38,338 nucleotides of DNA from JANWHF01 sp036276235. Its GTDB lineage: Bacteria > Planctomycetota > Phycisphaerae > Tepidisphaerales > Tepidisphaeraceae. The notes under the pieces were generated by a model, which ran no database searches, had not been told where the DNA came from, and saw nothing but the letters and a program-made list of their open reading frames with translations. Numbering within the stretch: position 1 is the stretch's first letter; every line of letters begins with the position of its first letter. Below are positions 24,124-31,423 of this stretch, piece by piece. The stretch spans positions 1-38,338 of the forward strand of contig DATBDZ010000096.1 of the NCBI GenBank assembly GCA_036276235.1. The letters are read 5' to 3'. The position numbers and the translations under genes are program-made.

Positions 24124-25332
24124 ATGATCACGCGAATCACCTTGATCAACTACATGTCCCACGCCCACACCGTCATTGAGCCGGTGCTTGGGTTGACGGC
24201 GTTGGTGGGGCCGAATAATTGCGGCAAATCCGCCATCGTTCATGCGCTGGAAACGCTTTGCTACAACCGGCCGGCGGCGTATGCGGTGCGGCATGGGCAG
24301 AAGGAAAGCAGCGTCACTGTCGAAACCCATGACGGGCACGCCGTCACTTGGCGGCGGCGGGGGGATGCGGTCAGTTATGTCATCGACGGCCGCGAGATTG
24401 ATCGCCTGGGGGGCGGCGTGCCGGAGGATCTGCATCAGATTCTGAAGATGCCGCCCATCACATCCGCCAGCGGCAATGGCGACTTCTTCGTGCATTTTGG
24501 ATTGCAGAAATCGCCGATCTTTCTGCTGGATGATTCGCCGGCGCGGGCGGCGACTTTTTTCGCCAGCTCATCGGATGCCGAGAAGCTTCTGGCGATGCAG
24601 CGGCTTCATCGCGAAAACGTGCAGCAGGCCCGGCGCGAGCAGCGGAATCTGATTGATGATCTGTCCGCCGTCGAAGCGCGGCTCGAAGCGCTTGAGCCGG
24701 TGAATGAGATTTCCTCGGAGCTGGAGCGACTCGAGGAACAATTCGCCGCCGTTCGTGCGGCCGAATCGACGATCGAATCGGCGGCGCGACACGCGCGGCA
24801 ATGGCATCAAGTCGAGCGGCGGCGCAAGCATCATTTCCGATCGGTCGAGATTCTGGAAACGGTTCCACGGCCACCTCAGTTGGACGATGAAATTGGATTG
24901 TCGGCGCAGATCCGCAAGCTGCGCGATGGGCGAGCGAAGGTAGATCGCCAGGGTGGCAGGGCGCATGTTTTAGCCGACCTGAAAGAGGCGCCATCGCAGC
25001 TTTCGGAAGAGCCGCTTGGGCGAATGATCTTCGAGCTGAAGAAGGCGGCCGCGCGATCTCGAAAGACTGACGCACGCCGGATGGCAATCCAAGCTCTCCA
25101 AGAGCCTCCGGCGATTGCCGATGCCGCGCCGCTGGAGAATGCGATCGCGAAATTGCGCGAGCAAAATCAGCGGATCAATCAGACAAATATTGCGCTGCGA
25201 AAAATCTCCTCGGATATCGACGCCATCGCCGAGCAGCTTTCCGAATGGGCGGCGGAAAACCCAGTCTGCCCCGTATGCGGCGGCGAAACCAGCGTCGCCG
25301 CCATGCTCGCCGGAGGGCACGCCCATGCCTGA
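24124..25332 (+). CDS. N-terminal half of a split SMC/Rad50-type ATPase, ending in a CxxC hook
   Basis: 402 residues. Walker A GPNNCGKS (29-36) follows a Rad50/RecF-like start (ITRITLINYMSHAHTVIEP). A Q-loop-like LQKSPIFLLDDSPA lies at 127-140. From about 150 the protein is coiled coil in two stretches (REQRNLIDDLSAVEARLEAL; ENAIAKLREQNQRINQTNIA), and it ends with CPVCGG at 382-387, the form of a Rad50 zinc hook. There is no signature motif, Walker B or H-loop, so it cannot hydrolyse ATP by itself; those motifs are in the fourth gene of this operon. GGAG lies five bases before the start. It overlaps the next gene by 8 bp. Confidence 0.88.
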   Translation: MITRITLINYMSHAHTVIEPVLGLTALVGPNNCGKSAIVHALETLCYNRPAAYAVRHGQKESSVTVETHDGHAVTWRRRGDAVSYVIDGREIDRLGGGVPEDLHQILKMPPITSASGNGDFFVHFGLQKSPIFLLDDSPARAATFFASSSDAEKLLAMQRLHRENVQQARREQRNLIDDLSAVEARLEALEPVNEISSELERLEEQFAAVRAAESTIESAARHARQWHQVERRRKHHFRSVEILETVPRPPQLDDEIGLSAQIRKLRDGRAKVDRQGGRAHVLADLKEAPSQLSEEPLGRMIFELKKAAARSRKTDARRMAIQALQEPPAIADAAPLENAIAKLREQNQRINQTNIALRKISSDIDAIAEQLSEWAAENPVCPVCGGETSVAAMLAGGHAHA

Positions 25333-26272
25333 GCGAAATTACGACGGCGTCCTCTGCATCGGCGATCCGCATTTGAGCAGCCGCGTGCCCGGCTTTCGCA
25401 AAGACGATTATCCCCGCGCGATACTCGCGAAGCTGCGTTGGGCGATGTCGCTGGCGCAACGCGAAAATCTGCTGCCGGTGCTGTTGGGCGATCTGTTTCA
25501 TTATCCGCGCGATAACGCCAACTGGCTGATCGTCGAATTGCTCGAGCTGTTTCAGGGAACGGTCTTATCGATCTGGGGCAATCATGATTGCAACGAAAAT
25601 GCGCTGGGCGACGACGACACGATGATGGTGCTGGTTTCGGCGGGGCGAGTGCGATTGCTCGACGAGAAGCCGTGGGTCGGGAAGATCAATGGCATCCGTG
25701 CTGCGATCGGCGGAACAAGCTGGGGCAAGGCGTTGCCGGATTCGGTTTCATCGACGGAACTGGACGACGCCGAACTCGTAATGTGGGTGGCTCATCACGA
25801 TGTGCGATTTCCCGGCCATGAGATCGCTGCGCGAATCGCCTGCCGCGAAATTGGCGGCGTGTCGCTTGTCATCAATGGGCACATTCACAAAACGCTCGCC
25901 GACGTGATCTGCGGCACGACGACCTGGTGCAACCCCGGAAACATCGCACGCGTCAATCGCGGCGACGCGACGCGCGCCCACATGCCGGGCGTGCTGAAGC
26001 TCACGATCGCCGATGGCGCGTGGCAGCGGACGCGCATTGATGTGCCGCATGAAGCGTTCGATCTGGTTTTTCATCCGCAGATCACTTCAGATGTCGCGGG
26101 CATTGAGGATGGCTCGATCTTTATCGAGGGGCTCAAATCCCTCCAGCAGGCGAAGACCAGCGGCGGCGAAGGGCTGATGGATTTTCTCGACCGCAATCTT
26201 GCCCAATTCGAAGACCCGCGCGTGCGTCAGCAGGTGATCGCGCTGGCCAGGGAGGTGCTGGCCCATGCCTGA
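25325..26272 (+). CDS. Mre11/SbcD-like calcineurin-type phosphoesterase
   Basis: 315 residues with a full set of metallophosphoesterase motifs: D14-x-H16 (CIGDPHLSS), GDLFH at 55-59, GNHD at 85-88, H157-H158 (WVAHHD), and GHIH at 185-188 with NPGN after it. These form the two-metal site used by Mre11/SbcD nucleases. The C-terminal 90 residues (ITSDVAGIEDGSIFIEGL onward) probably form the ATPase-contact region by analogy with Mre11. The start overlaps the previous stop in ATGCCTGA, with GGAGG 8 bases upstream, so translation is likely coupled. A partnership with the flanking split ATPase is inferred from this context. Confidence 0.9.
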   Translation: MPERNYDGVLCIGDPHLSSRVPGFRKDDYPRAILAKLRWAMSLAQRENLLPVLLGDLFHYPRDNANWLIVELLELFQGTVLSIWGNHDCNENALGDDDTMMVLVSAGRVRLLDEKPWVGKINGIRAAIGGTSWGKALPDSVSSTELDDAELVMWVAHHDVRFPGHEIAARIACREIGGVSLVINGHIHKTLADVICGTTTWCNPGNIARVNRGDATRAHMPGVLKLTIADGAWQRTRIDVPHEAFDLVFHPQITSDVAGIEDGSIFIEGLKSLQQAKTSGGEGLMDFLDRNLAQFEDPRVRQQVIALAREVLAHA

Positions 26273-26555
26273 GAAGAAGATCAAACAAAACATCGAGGAG
26301 CTGCGCGCGCGTTATCAGGAGCTGAGCAACAAGCGGATCGAGGCCGGCGCGAATCTCAAAACCGCCAACCAGAATCTCGAGCAGCTTAAGGAAGAAGCGC
26401 GCCGGCTATGGGGGACCGATGACGTTCCAGACCTGGAGAAAAAGCTGGCGGCCATGCGCGAGGAGAACGAGCGCAAGCGCGTCGAGTATCAGCAGCATCT
26501 GGAGACGATCGAAGCACAGCTCAAGGAAGTCGATGAGAAGTTCTCGAAGGAATGA
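26265..26555 (+). CDS. Small coiled-coil protein of the split-ATPase operon
   Basis: 96 residues, almost entirely charged helix: KIKQNIEELRARYQELSNKR, then NLEQLKEEARRLWGTDDVPD as a likely turn, then KLAAMREENERKRVEYQQHL and onward. It looks like a free-standing two-helix coiled coil. No family recognised. It could pair with the coiled coil of the first gene and so replace the returning strand that a normal Rad50 has in one chain; this is inference. It uses the same ATGCCTGA overlap and GGAGG ribosome binding site as the preceding junction. Confidence 0.8.
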   Translation: MPEKKIKQNIEELRARYQELSNKRIEAGANLKTANQNLEQLKEEARRLWGTDDVPDLEKKLAAMREENERKRVEYQQHLETIEAQLKEVDEKFSKE

Positions 26556-26561
26556 GACGCG

Positions 26562-27245
26562 ATGCAGTCGTTGAACAATTCGACCATTCGGCCGCTTCGC
26601 TCGCCCGCCGACGCCCAAAAGCGATGCGATCGGCTTGCCGGCGCTCAGCAAACTTTGCGCAAGCAGCACGCCGAAAAATCCGCGCGGCTCGCGCAGCTCG
26701 GGGAATATCTGGCCGTCTCCGATTCCGTCGGCCACGCTCTCGAAAAGCTCGGCGAGCAGCTCTTTGGCGAACTGGTGCAGATCATCGAGTCGCAGCTAAC
26801 GCGCGCGGTACAGGAAATCCTCGAGCAGCCGATCGAATTGAAGGTCGATCGTCAATTCTCCCGCGGCGCTGCAACTCTTTCATTCCACATCGAGCGCGAA
26901 GGCCAGCGCGAAGATATCATGCGCGGGCAGGGCGGATCGGTGGCCAATATCCTCTCCGTTGGTCTGCGGATGCTCGCCCTGACGACGCTCGATCCAGCCA
27001 AGCACCGACGATTCCTCGTTCTCGACGAGCAGGATTGCTGGCTCGCCCCGCCGCTCGTCGCGCGGCTGGTCAAGATGGTCCACGAAGCCGGCGCGGCCCT
27101 GGGGTTTCAGGTCCTCATGATCAGCCATCACGATACGACAAGCTTTGAGCGGTTTGCGGATCGGATTTATCGATGTACGCCGACAGTGGATGGGGTGGAG
27201 GTGCGGTTGGTGGGGCCGATTGAGAACGCCGATACGGAAATTTAA
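26562..27245 (+). CDS. C-terminal half of a split SMC/Rad50-type ATPase
   Basis: 227 residues. A short N-terminal helix (about 15-90) leads into the C-lobe: ABC-type signature RGQGGSVANILSVGLRML (121-138), Walker B RFLVLDEQDCWL (150-161, catalytic Glu156) and H-loop MISHHD (187-191). There is no P-loop; the first gene of the operon carries it. Together the two halves supply one complete SMC-type nucleotide-binding domain. AAGGA at the end of the coiled-coil gene lies 10 bases from the start, 6 bp downstream of its stop. It is the last gene of the operon. Confidence 0.88.
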   Translation: MQSLNNSTIRPLRSPADAQKRCDRLAGAQQTLRKQHAEKSARLAQLGEYLAVSDSVGHALEKLGEQLFGELVQIIESQLTRAVQEILEQPIELKVDRQFSRGAATLSFHIEREGQREDIMRGQGGSVANILSVGLRMLALTTLDPAKHRRFLVLDEQDCWLAPPLVARLVKMVHEAGAALGFQVLMISHHDTTSFERFADRIYRCTPTVDGVEVRLVGPIENADTEI

Positions 27246-27360
27246 ATTCTCAGAACACTGTTCGCTGCGATCAATGCGAAGGAGTTCGCCCTTTGCCGGC
27301 GACGCCACAGTTATGAATCGGCTCCAACTTCGCACGGAGATGGGAAATGGGAGCAGCGTA

Positions 27361-27837
27361 CTAGCCAGCGATTGCGGCGCTCTTGACCTTCGTTAGATGA
27401 TAAAGGCATTCACGATCGCCGTGGCCGATTTTTTTGATGATGCGCCTCGCCTCCAGCGCTGCCAGGCCCCGCTCAATGGCAGGAAGATCGAGATCGGCAT
27501 ACCCGGAGCTTGAGTCGGCAAGGAGCCATAGCCGCCAGGCATCAAACCCGTCATGCTGCCCCTTGGGTCCGAAGTCAACATCAACGATCTGCTTTGCGAC
27601 CTGAAATCGACAGCCCGCTCCGTGAAATTCGTAGCCGATGTGGCGTTTTGCCAGCTTTCCCGACTTTTTAATCGCGCCGGTGCGCCACGCGCGCAATAGA
27701 TCTGCGCGATTGTAGGCCCTTTTCATCGCCTCGACGGCCTCACTGGCCAACCGCTGGTATTCAGCGATCAAGCGAGGAAGTCGCGCGTCGGCTCTAGCCT
27801 TGGCGGAAACGGATGCGATTAACGCCTGATTCAGCAT
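27361..27837 (-). CDS. DUF6896-like protein, possible immunity partner
   Basis: 158 residues, no signal peptide. N-terminal helices (RLPRLIAEYQRLASEAVEAM) precede a compact domain with HIGYEFHGAGCRFQ, VDVDFGPKGQHDGFDAWRLW, and a C-terminal helix pair with CLYHLTKVK. The FHGAGC / DFGP / DGFDAWRLW set resembles DUF6896 proteins as I remember them; this should be confirmed. It overlaps the upstream ParB-like gene by 44 bp in another frame, a layout that suggests coupled production. An antitoxin or immunity role is inferred only from that pairing. Confidence 0.7.
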   Translation of the reverse strand: MLNQALIASVSAKARADARLPRLIAEYQRLASEAVEAMKRAYNRADLLRAWRTGAIKKSGKLAKRHIGYEFHGAGCRFQVAKQIVDVDFGPKGQHDGFDAWRLWLLADSSSGYADLDLPAIERGLAALEARRIIKKIGHGDRECLYHLTKVKSAAIAG

Positions 27838-28132
27838 GGGCTATCAGCACCTCTTCAATCGAATTATATCCGAATTCCGACAACTCCGCGATGCGATAGG
27901 GCACGTTTATACCCGCTTTCCGCGCGGCGTAAGTTCGATGATGGCCATTGAGGATGTATTTTTCGCCTGCGTGTTCGACGACGGCAATCGGAGGTCCTTT
28001 CCATCCGACCTCAATCATACTGTTATAGATGGTTTGAACGATTCTTGCATCGCGCCGTCCCGCAATCGACTCTGTCTTTCGAAAATCGTGCGCTGGCGCT
28101 TGGCTGATCTGTTGGTCTTCGTTGGGCGGCAA
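27794..28132 (-). CDS. ParB/Srx-like-fold protein, possible toxin
   Basis: 112 residues from a TTG start preceded by a strong AAAGGAG seven bases upstream; the frame also extends 13 codons further to another TTG. The core reads IVQTIYNSMIEVGWKGPPIA, VVEHAGEKYILNGHHRTYAA, RKAGINVPYRIAEL: the ParB-like nuclease fold with the GHHRTYAARKAG motif. Free-standing or C-terminal domains of this type occur as effectors in polymorphic toxin systems. It lacks the DNA-binding half of chromosomal ParB, so segregation is unlikely. Function inferred, not shown. Confidence 0.75.
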   Translation of the reverse strand: MPPNEDQQISQAPAHDFRKTESIAGRRDARIVQTIYNSMIEVGWKGPPIAVVEHAGEKYILNGHHRTYAARKAGINVPYRIAELSEFGYNSIEEVLIAHAESGVNRIRFRQG

Positions 28133-28379
28133 ACGATCACTCCTTTCGTGAAGCGTTCGCTTATGCCACAATCAGTGCTTGCCGCGTGAGGGTAGTCAAA
28201 CTTGCCCGCACATTCACTCAATAGTGCACGAAAAACAGAACAGAGAAATTTTGGCGGAGCCAAACCCCCGGAGCCCCCGGTGGGCGGCGTGAGCATATTA
28301 ATCAAAGTGTTAACTGTCAAATGCACGAGCGAGAACAAGGAGTTATGCCGATTCGAGCATTCCTACGCGCAATTAGGGT

Positions 28380-28415
28380 AAAATGAAAGCGGTCGGCGCA
28401 TTGGCACCGACCGCT
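28380..28415 (-). terminator. Intrinsic terminator of ppdK
   Basis: Nine-bp arms AGCGGTCGG and CCGACCGCT with a 10-base loop lie 28 bp after the stop of the pyruvate phosphate dikinase. On the minus strand the stem is followed by TTCATTTT. Confidence 0.8.
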
Positions 28416-28443
28416 TGCTACTTTCGTCCGCTGAAGTCACCGC

Positions 28444-31182
28444 CTACTTCTTCTTCCCGCCCTTCGGATTCTGAATCGCCGCATGCGCCGCCGCCAGGCG
28501 GGCGATTGGCACTCTGAACGGCGAGCAGCTGACGTAATTCAAGCCGACCTGATGGCAGAAGTGGACGGACTTGGGGTCGCCCCCGTGTTCGCCGCAGATG
28601 CCGCACTTGAGGTCTTTGTTGGTCTGGCGGCCGAGCTTCACAGCCATCTCCACCAGCTTGCCCACGCCGCCGGTATCCAATGACTGGAACGGATCGCGCT
28701 CCAGGATGTCCTTCTTCAGATAATCCGGCAGAAAGCTGTTCACGTCGTCGCGGCTGTAGCCGAACGTCATCTGCGTGAGATCGTTGGTGCCGAAGCTGAA
28801 GAACTCGGCGGTGCGGGCCATCTCGTCAGCCGTCACCGCGGCGCGCGGCACTTCGATCATCGTGCCGTACATGTAATCCACCTTCACGCCTTTTTCCTTC
28901 ATGACGGCGTCGGCGGTTTCCACGGTAAATCTCTTGAGATAGTCCAGCTCCTTCACCGTGCCCGCCAGCGGGATCATGATCTCCGGTAGCACCGCAATTT
29001 TCTGCTTCTTACATTCGCAAGCCGCCTCGATGATCGCGCGAACCTGCATCTCGAGAATCTCTGGATACGTGACGGCCAAACGATCGCCGCGATGGCCGAG
29101 CATCGGGTTGGCTTCGTGCAGTTGCTGCACGCGATTCTGCACCTGCTGAAGCGACAGCCCCAGGCTCCGGGCAAGTTCCGCCTGATCCTTCTCATGGTGT
29201 GGCAGGAATTCATGCAGCGGCGGGTCGAGCAGGCGGATCGTAACCGGCAGGCCCTTCATCGCCTTGAAGATGCCGACGAAGTCTTCCCGCTGATAAGGCA
29301 GCAGCTTCGCAAGCGCCGTCTTGCGCGTTTCGATGTCGGTGGCCAGGATCATCTCGCGCATGTGATGAATGCGCTGCGGATCGAAGAACATATGCTCGGT
29401 GCGCGTCAGGCCGATGCCTTCAGCGCCGAAGTTGCGCGCCACTTCCGCATCGTGCGGCGTATCCGCGTTGGTCCGCACCTTCAGGGTGCGATGCTTGTCC
29501 GCCCAGAGCATGATCGTCTTGAACGGCCCGCTCAGCGACGCTTCCTGCGTCTGCACCTGGCCGTCGTAGACTTCGCCCGCAGAGCCGTCGAGGGAGATCC
29601 AGTCATTTACGCCATACGTTTTGCCGTCCACGGTCAGCGTCTTGTTCTTCGCGTCGATATGCAGCATGCCCGCGCCGGCGACGCACGGCGTCCCCATGCC
29701 GCGCGCCACGACCGCCGCGTGGCTGGTCATGCCGCCGGTGCTGGTGAGAATGCCTTCGGAAACGTGCATGCCGCCGATGTCCGCGGGCTCGGTCTCGCGG
29801 CGAACCAGAATGATCTGCTCGCCCGCGGCGACGCGCTGCTCGGCTTCCTCGGCGGTAAAAGCCATCTTCCCGACGGCCGCGCCGGGCGACGCTGGCAGGC
29901 CCTTGGCGATCACATTCTTCTCGGCCTTGGGATTGAAAGTCGGATGCAGAAGCTGATCGAGGCTCGCCGGATCGACGCGAAGAATCGCCGTCTTTTCGTC
30001 GATCAGCTTTTCCTTCACCATGTCCACGGCGATCTTCACAGCGGCGGCGGCGGTGCGCTTGCCGTTGCGGGTCTGCAGCATGTACAGCTTGCCCTTTTCG
30101 ATCGTGAACTCAAAGTCCTGCACGTCCTTGTAACGCGCCTCCAAGACATCCTTGACGTTCAGCAATTCCTTCCAGCTCTTCTTGCTCCACTTGCCCATCT
30201 CGGATTGGCAATCGAGCGGCGTGCGGATGCCCGCCACCACGTCTTCGCCCTGCGCATTGACCAGAAACTCGCCGTAAAAACGGTCTTCGCCGGTGGAAGG
30301 ATCGCGCGTGAAGGCCACGCCCGTCGCCGAGTCTTCGCCCATGTTTCCGAACACCATCGACTGCACATTGACAGCCGTTCCGCGCAAGCCGCGGATGTCG
30401 TTCAGCTCGCGATAGCGAATCGCGCGATCGCCCATCCAACTCTTGAAGACGGCTTCAATTGCACCCGTCAGCTGCTCATAAGGATCGGTGGGGAAATCAG
30501 AGCCGACGTGTTCCTTGTAGACGCGCTTGTATCGCTCGACGACATCCTTGAGGCCATCGGTATCCAGCTCGGTATCGAGCTTGACGCCGCGCGCGCTCTT
30601 CACGGCGCTCAGTTCGTGCTCGAAGTGATGATGATCGACGCCCATGACGGTGTCGCCGAACATGTTGATCAGGCGGCGATAGCTGTCGTAAGCAAATCGC
30701 TCGTTGCCCGTAAGGCGGGCAAGACCCTGCACGGCTTCGTCGCTGAGGCCGATGTTGAGCACAGTATCCATCATGCCCGGCATCGACATCTTGGCGCCCG
30801 AGCGTGCTGCCACGAGCAGGGGGTTGGCGGGGTCGCCGAACTTCTTGCCGGTTGCAGCTTCGACGCGCGCAATATTGGCGCGAACTTCTTCGATGAGGCC
30901 CGGCGGGAGCTTCTGGCCGGCGTCGTTGTAATCGCCGCAGGTATCGGTGGTGATCGTGAATCCGGGAGGGACCGGAAGGGGGACCAGCGTCATGTCGGCC
31001 AGGTTGGCCCCTTTGCCGCCGAGCAGGTCTTTCATGCCGGCGTTGCCTTCGGCTTTGCCGTTGCCAAAGAAGTAAACCCGCTTGACGCGCTTGGATTTTG
31101 CGCTGCTGGCGGGAACCTTGAATCGCTTGTTTTTGGGGGCCGCTTTAAGAGCGACGCGACCGTTGCCATTGGATTTGGCCAT
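28444..31182 (-). CDS. ppdK: Pyruvate, phosphate dikinase
   Basis: 912 residues. Reversibly converts pyruvate, ATP and phosphate to PEP, AMP and PPi. Features: nucleotide-binding domain with GGKGANLADM (56-65), ARSGAKMSMPGMMDTVLNIG (126-145), the swivelling phosphohistidine domain with GGMTSHAAVVARG (catalytic His488), and the PEP-binding barrel with CGICGEHGGDP (catalytic Cys863 region). The start at MAKSNGNGRV has GAAGGAA upstream; longer frames translate heptamer repeat. The first 35 residues form a Lys/Ala-rich lead not typical of the family, which usually begins near VYFFGNG. The terminator downstream suggests a single-gene unit. Confidence 0.96.
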   Translation of the reverse strand: MAKSNGNGRVALKAAPKNKRFKVPASSAKSKRVKRVYFFGNGKAEGNAGMKDLLGGKGANLADMTLVPLPVPPGFTITTDTCGDYNDAGQKLPPGLIEEVRANIARVEAATGKKFGDPANPLLVAARSGAKMSMPGMMDTVLNIGLSDEAVQGLARLTGNERFAYDSYRRLINMFGDTVMGVDHHHFEHELSAVKSARGVKLDTELDTDGLKDVVERYKRVYKEHVGSDFPTDPYEQLTGAIEAVFKSWMGDRAIRYRELNDIRGLRGTAVNVQSMVFGNMGEDSATGVAFTRDPSTGEDRFYGEFLVNAQGEDVVAGIRTPLDCQSEMGKWSKKSWKELLNVKDVLEARYKDVQDFEFTIEKGKLYMLQTRNGKRTAAAAVKIAVDMVKEKLIDEKTAILRVDPASLDQLLHPTFNPKAEKNVIAKGLPASPGAAVGKMAFTAEEAEQRVAAGEQIILVRRETEPADIGGMHVSEGILTSTGGMTSHAAVVARGMGTPCVAGAGMLHIDAKNKTLTVDGKTYGVNDWISLDGSAGEVYDGQVQTQEASLSGPFKTIMLWADKHRTLKVRTNADTPHDAEVARNFGAEGIGLTRTEHMFFDPQRIHHMREMILATDIETRKTALAKLLPYQREDFVGIFKAMKGLPVTIRLLDPPLHEFLPHHEKDQAELARSLGLSLQQVQNRVQQLHEANPMLGHRGDRLAVTYPEILEMQVRAIIEAACECKKQKIAVLPEIMIPLAGTVKELDYLKRFTVETADAVMKEKGVKVDYMYGTMIEVPRAAVTADEMARTAEFFSFGTNDLTQMTFGYSRDDVNSFLPDYLKKDILERDPFQSLDTGGVGKLVEMAVKLGRQTNKDLKCGICGEHGGDPKSVHFCHQVGLNYVSCSPFRVPIARLAAAHAAIQNPKGGKKK

Positions 31183-31312
31183 AAATTCCTTCTTTGGAAA
31201 AAGCAAATAATGTGTGCTGGGTCGAGCTCCGCAAGTGCGGAACCTCCGCCGTGCGTGAAAGGCGGGAAGTATAGGATTCCGCGGCTGACTGTCAATTTGC
31301 AGGAGGAAGTTG

Positions 31313-31402
31313 CTGGTTGTTAGTTGCTGGTTGCTAGTTGCGCTCGCAGTCGAGCAACTCATCTCCTCGCGCAACTAGCAACTAGCAACTGACAACTAGC
31401 AA
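31313..31402. repeat. Inverted pair of TTGCTAG/TTGCTGG heptamer arrays
   Basis: TTGCTGGTTGTTAGTTGCTG... (31310-31342) opposes GCAACTAGCAACTAGCAACT... (31371-31402) in the divergent gap between ppdK and the metallo-beta-lactamase gene. The right array ends 21 bases before the latter's ATG. Confidence 0.85.
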
Positions 31403-31423
31403 CTCCGCCGGTATCCTCCGGCT

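Noticed and set aside
24124..27245. Assignment of the operon to the Wadjet (JetABCD) or MukBEF type
   Set aside because: Those systems have a one-chain SMC, kleisin-like subunits and, for Wadjet, a TOPRIM protein; here there is a split ATPase and a calcineurin-type phosphoesterase, so the SbcCD/Mre11-Rad50 comparison fits better.
28345..28386. A 13-codon ORF with AAGGAG just before its ATG
   Set aside because: Attractive ribosome binding site, but the peptide is too short to support and its stop lies next to the ppdK terminator stem; probably chance.
29092..31323. A 743-codon open frame on the plus strand opposite ppdK
   Set aside because: It is the antisense of a certain PPDK gene. Its length follows from the G+C-rich codon bias of the real strand, and it has no domain-like features.
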